Of a stretch of 29,244 nt of DNA, positions 22,897 through 29,244 are shown one piece after another. The position numbers were made by a program, and so were the translations under genes. Below the pieces are notes generated by a model. The model saw only the letters and a list, made by a program, of their open reading frames with translations, had not been told where the DNA came from and searched no databases. The stretch's first letter is position 1. Each line of letters begins with the position of its first letter. The DNA comes from Neisseria sicca 4320. GTDB taxonomy: Bacteria; Pseudomonadota; Gammaproteobacteria; Burkholderiales; Neisseriaceae. The stretch covers positions 1 to 29,244 of the forward strand of contig NZ_AEPF01000060.1 of NCBI RefSeq assembly GCF_000193735.1, written 5' to 3'.

Positions 22897-24195
22897 ATGG
22901 CTGAAAATGTTGTAGTAATCGGCGCCCAATGGGGCGACGAAGGAAAAGGTAAAATCGTTGACTGGCTGGCGGAAGAAACCAGCGGTGTCGTGCGTTTCCA
23001 AGGCGGGCACAATGCGGGACACACTTTGGTCGTCGGCGGCAAGAAAACCATTTTGCGCCTGATTCCGAGCGGCATTCTGCATGAAAACTTGGACTGCTTT
23101 ATCGGCTCGGGCGTTGTCGTTTCCCCCGAAGCATTGTTGGGCGAAATTGACGAGCTAAACGCAGCAGGCGTGAAAAACGTCGAAGGTCGTCTGAAAATCG
23201 CGCCGACCTGTCCGCTGATCCTGCCTTACCACATCGCGCTTGACCAAGCCCGCGAAGCTTCGAGCGGCAAAGGCAAAATCGGCACGACCGGTCGCGGCAT
23301 CGGCCCTGCCTACGAAGACAAAGTGGCACGCCGCGCCATCCGCGTCGTCGATTTGCTGCATCCAGAAAAACTGCATGAAAAACTGGATGCCATCCTTGCC
23401 TATTACAATGTCCAACTGCAACATCTGCACAATGCCGAGCCGGTGAAAGCAGAAGACGTGATGGAGGTTATCGAAAAAGTCGCGCCGCGCATTACGCCGA
23501 TGATTACCGACGTATCCCGCGTGTTGAACGAGAAAAACAAAAACGGCGAAAAACTGCTGTTTGAAGGCGCGCAAGGTACGCTGTTGGACATCGACTACGG
23601 CACTTACCCCTTCGTTACCTCGTCCAACTGCTTGGCGGGAGCCGCTTCCGCAGGCGCGGGCGTAGGTCCGCAAATGCTGGATTATGTTTTGGGCATCGTC
23701 AAAGCCTATACCACGCGCGTCGGCTCAGGTCCGTTCCCGACTGAATTGTTTGACGAAGTAGGCGCAGGTTTGGCAGAACGCGGACACGAATTCGGCTCCG
23801 TAACCGGCCGCGCACGCCGCTGCGGTTGGTTTGATGCCGCCGCCCTGAAACGCTCCATCCAAGTCAACGGCATTTCCGGTATGTGCATCACCAAACTGGA
23901 CGTTATGGACGGCATTGAAACCATCAATATCTGCGTCGGCTACGAATTGCCCGACGGCAGCAAAACCGACATCCTGCCTTGCGGTTCCGATGCGGTAGAA
24001 ACCTGCAAACCGATTTACGAAACCATGCCCGGCTGGAGCGAATCCACTTTCGGTGTGAAAAACTACGACGCATTGCCTGCAAACGCCAAAGCATATTTGA
24101 AACGTATCGAAGAAGTCTGCGGTGCGCCGGTAGCCATCGTCTCCACCGGTCCTGACCGCGAAGAAACCATCGTTTTGCATCATCCGTTCGCATAA
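22897..24195 (+). CDS. purA: Adenylosuccinate synthetase
   Basis: PurA joins IMP and aspartate with GTP to make adenylosuccinate, the first step from IMP to AMP. The frame is open from a TTG at 22849, but that part translates the Correia remnant. ATGs at 22891 and 22897 are both possible; the second gives MAENVVVIGAQWGDEGKGK and 432 residues, the expected length. AGG at 22884-22886 serves either. The P-loop-like GDEGKGK (13-19) contains catalytic D14, and GGHNAGHT (36-43) contains H42. Later motifs are GTTGRGIGPAYEDK, FEGAQGTLLDIDYGTYP and GRARRCGWFD. A DUS near 23185 is in-frame (EGRLKIA). Confidence 0.96.
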   Translation: MAENVVVIGAQWGDEGKGKIVDWLAEETSGVVRFQGGHNAGHTLVVGGKKTILRLIPSGILHENLDCFIGSGVVVSPEALLGEIDELNAAGVKNVEGRLKIAPTCPLILPYHIALDQAREASSGKGKIGTTGRGIGPAYEDKVARRAIRVVDLLHPEKLHEKLDAILAYYNVQLQHLHNAEPVKAEDVMEVIEKVAPRITPMITDVSRVLNEKNKNGEKLLFEGAQGTLLDIDYGTYPFVTSSNCLAGAASAGAGVGPQMLDYVLGIVKAYTTRVGSGPFPTELFDEVGAGLAERGHEFGSVTGRARRCGWFDAAALKRSIQVNGISGMCITKLDVMDGIETINICVGYELPDGSKTDILPCGSDAVETCKPIYETMPGWSESTFGVKNYDALPANAKAYLKRIEEVCGAPVAIVSTGPDREETIVLHHPFA

Positions 24196-24207
24196 TGGTT
24201 TGATTGT

Positions 24208-24248
24208 AAAAGGTCGTCTGAAAACTTGGGTTTTCAGACGACCTTTTT
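24208..24248 (+). terminator. Inverted DUS pair after purA
   Basis: AAAAGGTCGTCTGAAAA (24208-24224) and TTTTCAGACGACCTTTTT (24231-24248) form a 17-bp perfect stem with a 6-nt loop and a T run. It lies 12 bp after the purA stop. Confidence 0.8.
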
Positions 24249-24300
24249 GTATTGATAACCGATTTACCGTCAATCCAAGCACTCTGATTGTGTTCAATCT

Positions 24301-24407
24301 TATAGTGGATTAACTTTAAATCAGGACAAGTTGACGAAGCCGCAGACAGTACAAATAGTACGGCAAGGCGAGGCAACGCCGTACTGGTTTAAAGTTAATC
24401 CACTATA
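24301..24407. repeat. Correia repeat enclosed element (CREE), short 107-bp form, copy 1
   Basis: It begins TATAGTGGATTAACTTTAAA and ends with the complement. The interior has ACAGTACAAATAGTACGG and AGGCGAGGCAACGCCGTACT. It lacks the roughly 50-bp internal part with the IHF site that full-length Correia elements have. It sits between the purA and ridA terminators. Confidence 0.9.
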
Positions 24408-24423
24408 TCTTATCTTATGAAAG

Positions 24424-24461
24424 AGGTCGTCTGAAAAATCGACTGCGGTTTTCAGACGACC
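24424..24461 (-). terminator. Inverted DUS pair after the RidA-family gene
   Basis: GGTCGTCTGAAAA (24425-24437) and TTTTCAGACGACC (24449-24461) form a 13-bp stem with an 11-nt loop, 15 bp past the stop of the minus-strand gene. Confidence 0.7.
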
Positions 24462-24476
24462 CCTTGCTCAATCCAA

Positions 24477-24827
24477 TCACTTGCACACGGCGGATACTTT
24501 GATTTCGACCGCCCATTCCGGTTTGGCGAGTTTGGCTTCGATGCAGGCGCGGGCTGGGGCGCGGCCGGGGGCTGTCCAGGCATCCCAGGCTTCGTTCATG
24601 GCGGCGTAGTCGTTCATATCGGTCAGGAAGATGGTGGCTTCGAGGATGTGTGCTTTGTCGGAACCGCATTCTTCAAGCCAATGGTCGATTTGCGCCAAGA
24701 CGTTTTCGGTTTGGGCTTTGGCATCGGCTTCGGGATTTTCGGGAACCATGCCGGAGAGGAAGACGAATCCTCCCGCGCAGACGGCTTCGGAGTAGCGTTC
24801 GGTCGTACCGAGGTATCGGATATTCAT
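24477..24827 (-). CDS. RidA/YjgF family protein, YoaB-like
   Basis: RidA-family proteins hydrolyse reactive enamine/imine intermediates released by PLP enzymes. The frame extends to 24854, but the ATG at 24825-24827, with AAGGA eight bases upstream, gives MNIRYLGTTERYSEAV and 116 residues. Family positions seen are GGFVFLSGMVPEN (19-31), ILEATIFLTDMNDYAAMNEAWD (61-82), and the conserved arginine in PARACIEA (R93). The pattern fits the E. coli YoaB subgroup better than RidA itself, so enamine hydrolysis is likely but not certain. It is divergent from ybaK. Confidence 0.9.
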   Translation of the reverse strand: MNIRYLGTTERYSEAVCAGGFVFLSGMVPENPEADAKAQTENVLAQIDHWLEECGSDKAHILEATIFLTDMNDYAAMNEAWDAWTAPGRAPARACIEAKLAKPEWAVEIKVSAVCK

Positions 24828-25056
24828 TTGATATTCCTTGAAGTTGGGGCGCATGGGGTATTTTGTTCCGTCATCGGATTTCGGTTTTCCGATTGGGTCG
24901 GAATAAGATGACGGGTATTGTGCAGGGGCTTATGGTAACATTCAGCTTGATTGTCTGCCACAGCAGGCGGGCTGTTTTTGAAAAGATGCGGAAACTATTT
25001 TTACGCGTAATTGTCATATTGAGTTTAGGTCGTCTGAATAATATTGGAACTGCATC

Positions 25057-25539
25057 ATGAGCAAAAATACCGATTATCCGGTTACTTCTGCCGTCCGTTT
25101 CCTGCGTACACATAAAATTGATTTTGAGCCTTATATTTATGTTTATGAAGAACACGGCGGGACAGCGCAGTTTGCGGATTTGTTCGGCGTGGACGAGCAT
25201 CAGGTGGTCAAAACCATCGTGCTGCAAAACGAAGCGAAGAAAGGGTTGGTCGTGGTGATGCACGGCGACAAGCAGATTTCGACCCGCAATCTGGCGCGCG
25301 ATTTGGGCATGAAACACATCGAGCCTGCCGATCCGAAACAGGCAAACAAATGGACGGGCTATCTGGTGGGCGGCACGACGCCCTTCGGTATGAAAACCCA
25401 GTTGCCTGTTTATGTTGAAAAAAGTATTTGGGATTTGGACAAGATTTATATCAACGGCGGCAAGCGCGGATTTATTATCGGCATCAGTCCGCAGGCTCTG
25501 CGGGCTTTGAATCCGCAAGATGTACAGGTCGCCGTCTAA
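25057..25539 (+). CDS. ybaK: Cys-tRNA(Pro)/Cys-tRNA(Cys) deacylase YbaK
   Basis: YbaK clears cysteine mischarged on tRNA-Pro by prolyl-tRNA synthetase and acts in trans. The 160 residues match the single-domain family. QVVKTIVL (49-56) contains the essential lysine K52. LVGGTTPFGMK (103-113) is the GXXXP-type substrate loop, and INGGKRGFIIGI is near the C-terminus. The ATG at 25057 has GGAA upstream. A single DUS (25026-25037) lies in the leader. The gene is divergent from the RidA-family gene across about 230 bp. Confidence 0.94.
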   Translation: MSKNTDYPVTSAVRFLRTHKIDFEPYIYVYEEHGGTAQFADLFGVDEHQVVKTIVLQNEAKKGLVVVMHGDKQISTRNLARDLGMKHIEPADPKQANKWTGYLVGGTTPFGMKTQLPVYVEKSIWDLDKIYINGGKRGFIIGISPQALRALNPQDVQVAV

Positions 25540-25586
25540 AGGGATGCGAAACGGTTTTTAAGTCGGGAAACGCAGATTCGGGCAAA

Positions 25587-25817
25587 TTGGAAGGTTTTAT
25601 AAAAAGAACACAATGCCTGATTTTATATCTGTTTTTATTCTGTCAAACAGCCTGTTATAGTGGATTAAATTTAAATCAGGACAAGGCGACGAAGCCGCAG
25701 ACAGTACAGATAGTACGGCAAGGCGAGGCAACGCCGTACTGGTTTGAAGTTAATCCACTATATCGTGATTTCACGGATCGGGCTTTTGCAAACACAAACC
25801 AAAGAGGCACACCCTAA
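25587..25817 (+). other. Doubtful ORF running through Correia copy 2
   Basis: From a TTG at 25587 a frame of 76 codons stays open to 25817, one base before the J-protein ATG. It begins IKRTQCLILYLFLFCQTAC, which looks like a lipoprotein signal with a poor lipobox. It then translates the whole Correia element in frame. It has no clear ribosome site. It may be a decayed small lipoprotein gene hit by the element, or chance. Confidence 0.2.
25656..25762. repeat. Correia element (CREE), short 107-bp form, copy 2
   Basis: It begins TATAGTGGATTAAATTTAAA and ends GAAGTTAATCCACTATA. The interior is nearly the same as in copies 1 and 3. It lies 57 bp before the J-domain gene, so the element is probably part of that gene's leader. 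Confidence 0.9.
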
Positions 25818-25818
25818 T

Positions 25819-26439
25819 ATGGAAAACCGTAATTTTTATGAAATTCTCGGCATTTCGGCGGATGCGGACATTACAGAAATCAGAAAAGCCTATCGCGATT
25901 CGGCAATGAAATACCATCCCGATCGTAATCCCGGCAATCCTGATGCGGAAGAGCGTTTCAAGGAAATCCGTCAGGCTTACGATACTCTGGTCGATCCCGA
26001 ACGTCGTGCATGGTACGACGAGTCGCTCCGTGAATTCAGCGGCAGAAGCGGGCAGACCGCCAACCAACAGACCAACAGCCAACAGGCAGGTAATACGGCG
26101 GAAGGGTTGCGCCAAGACGGCGACCGTACTTACGTAATGGCGATGTATGCCTTGTTTGCCTTAGGGTTTGCTACTTTTGTGATGCCTGTTGCCGGTATCG
26201 TTTTGGCGTATGTAAAACGTGGCGACATGGGCGACTCGGTTTATAATAACCACGCAGACTATCTGATTAAAACGTTTTGGGGCGGTCTGGCGGGATTTAT
26301 ATTGAGCAAAATCACTGCGTTTATCGGCATCGGCTACGTGCTGCTGTTTTTAGTATCGGTTTGGTTTGCTTACCGACTGGCGGCAGGTTTTATCAAGCTG
26401 ACGAATAACAAGCGCATGTCTTTGGATACTTGGTTCTAA
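25819..26439 (+). CDS. J-domain membrane protein
   Basis: This 206-residue protein is a DnaJ-type J domain fused to a membrane domain. The J domain spans about residues 4-70 with the HPD motif at 33-35 (YHPDRNP) and RQAYDTLVDPERRAWYD after it. A Gln/Asn-rich linker lies at about 78-98. The C-terminal part (106-192) has about three hydrophobic segments around VKRGDMGDSVYNNHADYLIKT, resembling the small COG3671/DUF4870-like membrane proteins. It is probably a co-chaperone that recruits DnaK to the inner membrane. The frame is open from a TTG at 25744 inside Correia copy 2, but the ATG at 25819, with GAGG 11 bp upstream, is the real start. Type III J-protein is the general class; substrates are unknown. 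Confidence 0.88.
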   Translation: MENRNFYEILGISADADITEIRKAYRDSAMKYHPDRNPGNPDAEERFKEIRQAYDTLVDPERRAWYDESLREFSGRSGQTANQQTNSQQAGNTAEGLRQDGDRTYVMAMYALFALGFATFVMPVAGIVLAYVKRGDMGDSVYNNHADYLIKTFWGGLAGFILSKITAFIGIGYVLLFLVSVWFAYRLAAGFIKLTNNKRMSLDTWF

Positions 26440-26458
26440 GCGCGACAGCCCGCCTTGT

Positions 26459-26499
26459 TTTCAGACGACCTTAGCATTTAGGGATCGTCTGAAATTTTT
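26459..26499 (+). terminator. Imperfect inverted DUS pair after the J-domain gene
   Basis: TTTCAGACGA (26459-26468) and TCGTCTGAAA (26485-26494) form a stem followed by TTTTT (26495-26499). The second arm is a mutated DUS (GGGATCGTCTGAA). A further intact DUS lies at 26547-26558. Confidence 0.65.
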
Positions 26500-26599
26500 A
26501 TAGGGGTCGTTTGCGGGAAACTAAATATCAAAATAGGACACCAAGAAGGTCGTCTGAAATCTGTCCGGTGCATCCGACACACTCAATCAAAGGAAAAAC

Positions 26600-27475
26600 A
26601 TGATTTATTTATTGGCAAGCATACTGTGCAGCGTGTCTGTATCGGTATTGCTCAAATTGGCGCGTAAAAACAAAATCGACGTCGCGCAGGCGGTGGCGGT
26701 GAACTACATTGTCGCGGTGGCGTTGACGGCTTGGGTGTTGAAACCCGATTTGAGCAATCCGAAAGCCTTTTTGCCAACTTGGTGGCTGTTTGGCGCGCTG
26801 GGCGTGCTGCTGCCTTCGGTGTTTGTGATTATGGGCAAGGCAGTCGATGCGGCAGGTATCGTCAAGTCCGATGCGGCGCAACGTTTGTCTTTGATTTTGC
26901 CGATTATTTCCGCGTTCGTCATTTTTGGCGAAGCGTTGACCGAAGGGCGGCTGATAGGCATCGCTTTGGCGTTTGTGGCTTTGTTCTGCCTGTTGTGGAA
27001 AGCCGACGGCGGCAAGAAATCGGGCGGATTGGGCACGCAAATTATGTTGCTCGCAGGCGTTTGGGCGGGCTACGGCATCATCGACATCCTCTTCAAACAG
27101 CTCGCCAAAAGCGGCACGGCGTTTTCCGGCAACCTCTTGGTCGCCTTCAGTCTCGCCGGTATTTTGATGTTCGGCTACCTTTTCTCCCAATCGACCAAAT
27201 GGACGAAAGAAGGCATTATCGGCGGTATTGTCTTGGGAGGTTTGAATTTTGCCAATATCGTTACCTACATCACTGCCCACCAAATGATGAAAGACAACCC
27301 GACGCTGGTCTTCGCAGGCATGAACATCGGCGTCATCGTCTTGGGTACGCTGGTCGGCGCAATGGCGTTTAAAGAAAAAATCAGCAGCATCAACGCCGCA
27401 GGTATCAGTGTCGCCGTCTGTGCCATCGCCTGTTTATTTTACTGGCCGCAGATACGGGGACTTATCGGTATGTAA
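26600..27475 (+). CDS. EamA/DMT-family membrane transporter
   Basis: The 291 residues form about ten hydrophobic segments in two related halves, the architecture of EamA drug/metabolite transporters in the inner membrane. GEALTEGRLIGIALAFVAL near 114-132 ends the first half. Its equivalent, FKEKISSINAAGISVAVCAI, ends the second half. The conserved FGE/FKE glutamates in these blocks are typical. The substrate is not predictable. AAAGGA lies 7 bp before the ATG. It is flanked by a DUS upstream and a DUS terminator downstream, so it is probably a single-gene unit. Confidence 0.9.
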   Translation: MIYLLASILCSVSVSVLLKLARKNKIDVAQAVAVNYIVAVALTAWVLKPDLSNPKAFLPTWWLFGALGVLLPSVFVIMGKAVDAAGIVKSDAAQRLSLILPIISAFVIFGEALTEGRLIGIALAFVALFCLLWKADGGKKSGGLGTQIMLLAGVWAGYGIIDILFKQLAKSGTAFSGNLLVAFSLAGILMFGYLFSQSTKWTKEGIIGGIVLGGLNFANIVTYITAHQMMKDNPTLVFAGMNIGVIVLGTLVGAMAFKEKISSINAAGISVAVCAIACLFYWPQIRGLIGM

Positions 27476-27482
27476 GCATGTA

Positions 27483-27518
27483 AAAAGGTCGTCTGAAAAA
27501 GGTTTCAGACGACCTTTT
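27483..27518 (+). terminator. Inverted DUS pair after the EamA gene
   Basis: AAAAGGTCGTCTGAAA (27483-27498) and TTTCAGACGACCTTTT (27503-27518) form a 16-bp perfect stem with an AAGG loop. Confidence 0.8.
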
Positions 27519-27538
27519 GTCTTGCAGAATGTTTTTTC

Positions 27539-27645
27539 TATAGTGGATTAACTTTAAATCAGGACAAGGCGACGAAGCCGCAGACAGTACAGATAGTACG
27601 GCAAGGCGAGGCAACGCCGTACTGGTTTAAAGTTAATCCACTATA
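27539..27645. repeat. Correia element (CREE), short 107-bp form, copy 3
   Basis: It begins TATAGTGGATTAACTTTAAA and ends TTTAAAGTTAATCCACTATA. The interior matches copies 1 and 2. Its right end runs into CT to form TATACT (27642-27647), a possible -10 pointing toward aspA. Confidence 0.9.
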
Positions 27646-27754
27646 CTTTGATAACAACGGCGCGTTTGCAGCTAGACAACCCATGCAAAACGGTCTAATG
27701 TTCCGCCTGCATATGCACATTACTTGATAAACCAACGAATGAGAAGGTAAGAGA

Positions 27755-29152
27755 ATGACTGTCCGTATCGAACACGATTTGCTGGGCGAACGCGAAATCC
27801 CCGCCGAGGCGTATTGGGGCATCCATACTTTGCGCGCGGTGGAAAACTTTAAAATTTCCAATCAAAAAATTTCCGACGTGCCGCAGTTTGTCCGCAGCAT
27901 GGTGATGGTAAAAAAAGCGACCGCGCAGGCAAACGGCGAACTGGGCGCAGTGAAGCCCGAAATCGCCGCCGCCATTGAAAAGGCTTGCGACGAAGTGTTG
28001 CTCAAAGGCCGCTGCCTCGACCAATTCCCGTCCGACGTGTATCAGGGCGGCGCGGGGACTTCGGTCAACATGAATACTAATGAAGTCATCGCCAACCTTG
28101 CTTTGGAAATATTGGGCTACGAAAAAGGCCGCTACGACATTGTTAACCCGATGGACCATGTGAACGCCAGCCAGTCCACCAACGATGCGTATCCGACCGG
28201 CTTCCGTTTGGCAGTGTATGACAGCGTCGGCTCGCTGCTGGAAAAACTGGCGTTGCTGAAAGACGCGTTTGCCGCCAAAGCCGATGAGTTTAAAGATGTG
28301 TTGAAAATGGGGCGTACACAGCTTCAAGATGCCGTGCCGATGACGGCGGGGCAGGAGTTTCAATCTTTCCAAGTGTTGCTGGAAGAAGAAATTTTGAATC
28401 TGAACCGCACGCGTGCTTTGTTGTTGGAAGTCAACTTGGGCGCAACCGCCATCGGCACGGGTGTGAACACGCCCAAAGGCTACGCGGCTTTGGCGGTGAA
28501 AAAATTGTCTGAAGTCAGCGGCTTGGATTGCAAACTGACCGAAAACCTGATTGAAGCGACTTCAGATTGCGGCGCGTATGTGATGGTACACGGCGCGTTG
28601 AAGCGCACGGCGGTCAAATTATCGAAAATCTGTAACGACTTACGCCTCTTGTCGTCCGGTCCGCGCGCCGGTTTGAAAGAGATTAACCTGCCGGAAATGC
28701 AGGCAGGCTCGTCGATTATGCCCGCCAAAGTCAACCCCGTGATTCCCGAAGTGGTCAACCAAGTCTGCTTCAAAGTCATCGGCAACGACACCACCATCAC
28801 CTTCGCCGCCGAAGCGGGGCAGTTGCAATTAAACGTGATGGAGCCGGTCATCGCGCAATGTATGTTTGAAACCATCTCCTTGTTGGGCAACGCCGCCGTA
28901 AATCTCGCCGAAAAATGCGTCAAAGGCATTACCGTCAACCGCGAAATCTGCGAACGCTATGTGTTCAACTCCATTGGTCTGGTTACTTATCTGAACCCGT
29001 ATATCGGACATGGCAATGGCGATTTGGTCGGCAAAATCTGCGCCCAAACCGGCAAAGGCGTGCGCGAAGTCGTACTCGAACGCGGCCTCTTGAGTGAAGC
29101 CGAACTCGACCGCATCCTGTCGCCCGAAAACCTGATGAACCCGCATTTGTAA
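27755..29152 (+). CDS. aspA: Aspartate ammonia-lyase (aspartase)
   Basis: AspA reversibly deaminates L-aspartate to fumarate and ammonia. The 465 residues fit the fumarase/aspartase superfamily. The N-terminus RIEHDLLGEREIPAEAYWG is aspartase-type. VNASQSTNDAYPTGF (about 137-151) and the superfamily signature GSSIMPAKVNP (318-328), with the catalytic serine, are present. DAYPTGF rather than the NDVFPT of class II fumarase supports aspartase. GAAGGT lies about 10 bp before the ATG. The 109 bp upstream to Correia copy 3 show no other gene. The product feeds the TCA cycle, downstream of the pyruvate dehydrogenase encoded earlier in the window. Confidence 0.95.
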   Translation: MTVRIEHDLLGEREIPAEAYWGIHTLRAVENFKISNQKISDVPQFVRSMVMVKKATAQANGELGAVKPEIAAAIEKACDEVLLKGRCLDQFPSDVYQGGAGTSVNMNTNEVIANLALEILGYEKGRYDIVNPMDHVNASQSTNDAYPTGFRLAVYDSVGSLLEKLALLKDAFAAKADEFKDVLKMGRTQLQDAVPMTAGQEFQSFQVLLEEEILNLNRTRALLLEVNLGATAIGTGVNTPKGYAALAVKKLSEVSGLDCKLTENLIEATSDCGAYVMVHGALKRTAVKLSKICNDLRLLSSGPRAGLKEINLPEMQAGSSIMPAKVNPVIPEVVNQVCFKVIGNDTTITFAAEAGQLQLNVMEPVIAQCMFETISLLGNAAVNLAEKCVKGITVNREICERYVFNSIGLVTYLNPYIGHGNGDLVGKICAQTGKGVREVVLERGLLSEAELDRILSPENLMNPHL

Positions 29153-29167
29153 GATAGGGCATAAAGA

Positions 29168-29212
29168 AAAGGTCGTCTGAAAACCGATTGACAAGGTTTT
29201 CAGACGACCTTT
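29168..29212 (+). terminator. Inverted DUS pair after aspA
   Basis: AAAGGTCGTCTGAAAACC (29168-29185) and its exact complement at 29195-29212 form an 18-bp stem with a 9-nt loop. Confidence 0.8.
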
Positions 29213-29244
29213 GTTCGTTGTATCCTTTTCATTGGAGTTGATTT

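Noticed and set aside
24863..25060. 65-codon hydrophobic frame between the RidA-family gene and ybaK
   Set aside because: It overlaps the start of ybaK, has no good ribosome site for any of its starts, and lies in a divergent promoter region.
1..29244. Frequent AGGTCGTCTGAA repeats as a possible CRISPR-like or regulatory array
   Set aside because: They are dispersed with irregular spacing and occur in both orientations, inside and between genes, which is the known distribution of Neisseria DNA uptake sequences.

Overview
The window is a piece of a Neisseria chromosome. The main evidence is the DNA uptake sequence (DUS). The 12-mer AGGTCGTCTGAA occurs many times, alone inside genes and as inverted pairs after genes. 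As I recall, this dialect belongs to commensals of the N. mucosa / N. sicca / N. macacae group, whereas meningococcus and gonococcus use ATGCCGTCTGAA. Short Correia elements, dRS3 (ATTCCC-N8-GGGAAT) repeats and the gene order aceE-aceF-narE-lpdA agree with Neisseria. I cannot name the species.

Layout. (1) 1-4865, minus strand: the 5' part of mfd, closed early by a repeat-rich insertion; the tRNA anticodon-loop pair miaA-tadA, with TadA carrying an extra N-terminal TfoX-C-like domain; and aroA. (2) 4866-9622, plus strand: trpE behind an extended -10 promoter, a small GIY-YIG nuclease gene framed by two dRS3-bounded elements, purK, a GNAT acetyltransferase and an Smr-domain protein. (3) 9623-16837: an AT-rich leader, then the pyruvate dehydrogenase genes aceE, aceF and lpdA. 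The AT-rich ADP-ribosyltransferase gene narE sits between aceF and lpdA. (4) 17192-19423: trmB-ribE-DUF815 ATPase, then a compact promoter-to-terminator unit without a convincing ORF (candidate sRNA) and a convergent Spy/CpxP-like periplasmic protein. (5) 20295-24195: rpe, a small secreted protein, hisZ and purA. (6) 24477-29152: a YoaB-like RidA protein, ybaK, a J-domain membrane protein, an EamA transporter and aspA, with three 107-bp Correia elements in the gaps.

How the parts work together. Most genes are core metabolism: pyruvate to acetyl-CoA, the shikimate/tryptophan branch, purine, histidine and riboflavin synthesis, pentose phosphate, aspartate catabolism and tRNA modification. Transcription units are mostly separated by inverted DUS pairs that form long perfect hairpins and probably act as terminators. 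The accessory signals are narE, the GIY-YIG cassette, the mfd insertion, the repeats and the candidate sRNA. I see no prophage, CRISPR array, rRNA or tRNA. I did not find a wholly new multi-gene system. The best leads are the candidate sRNA at about 19457-19587, narE inside the PDH cluster of what looks like a commensal, the interrupted mfd, and the 107-bp hairpin before hisZ.
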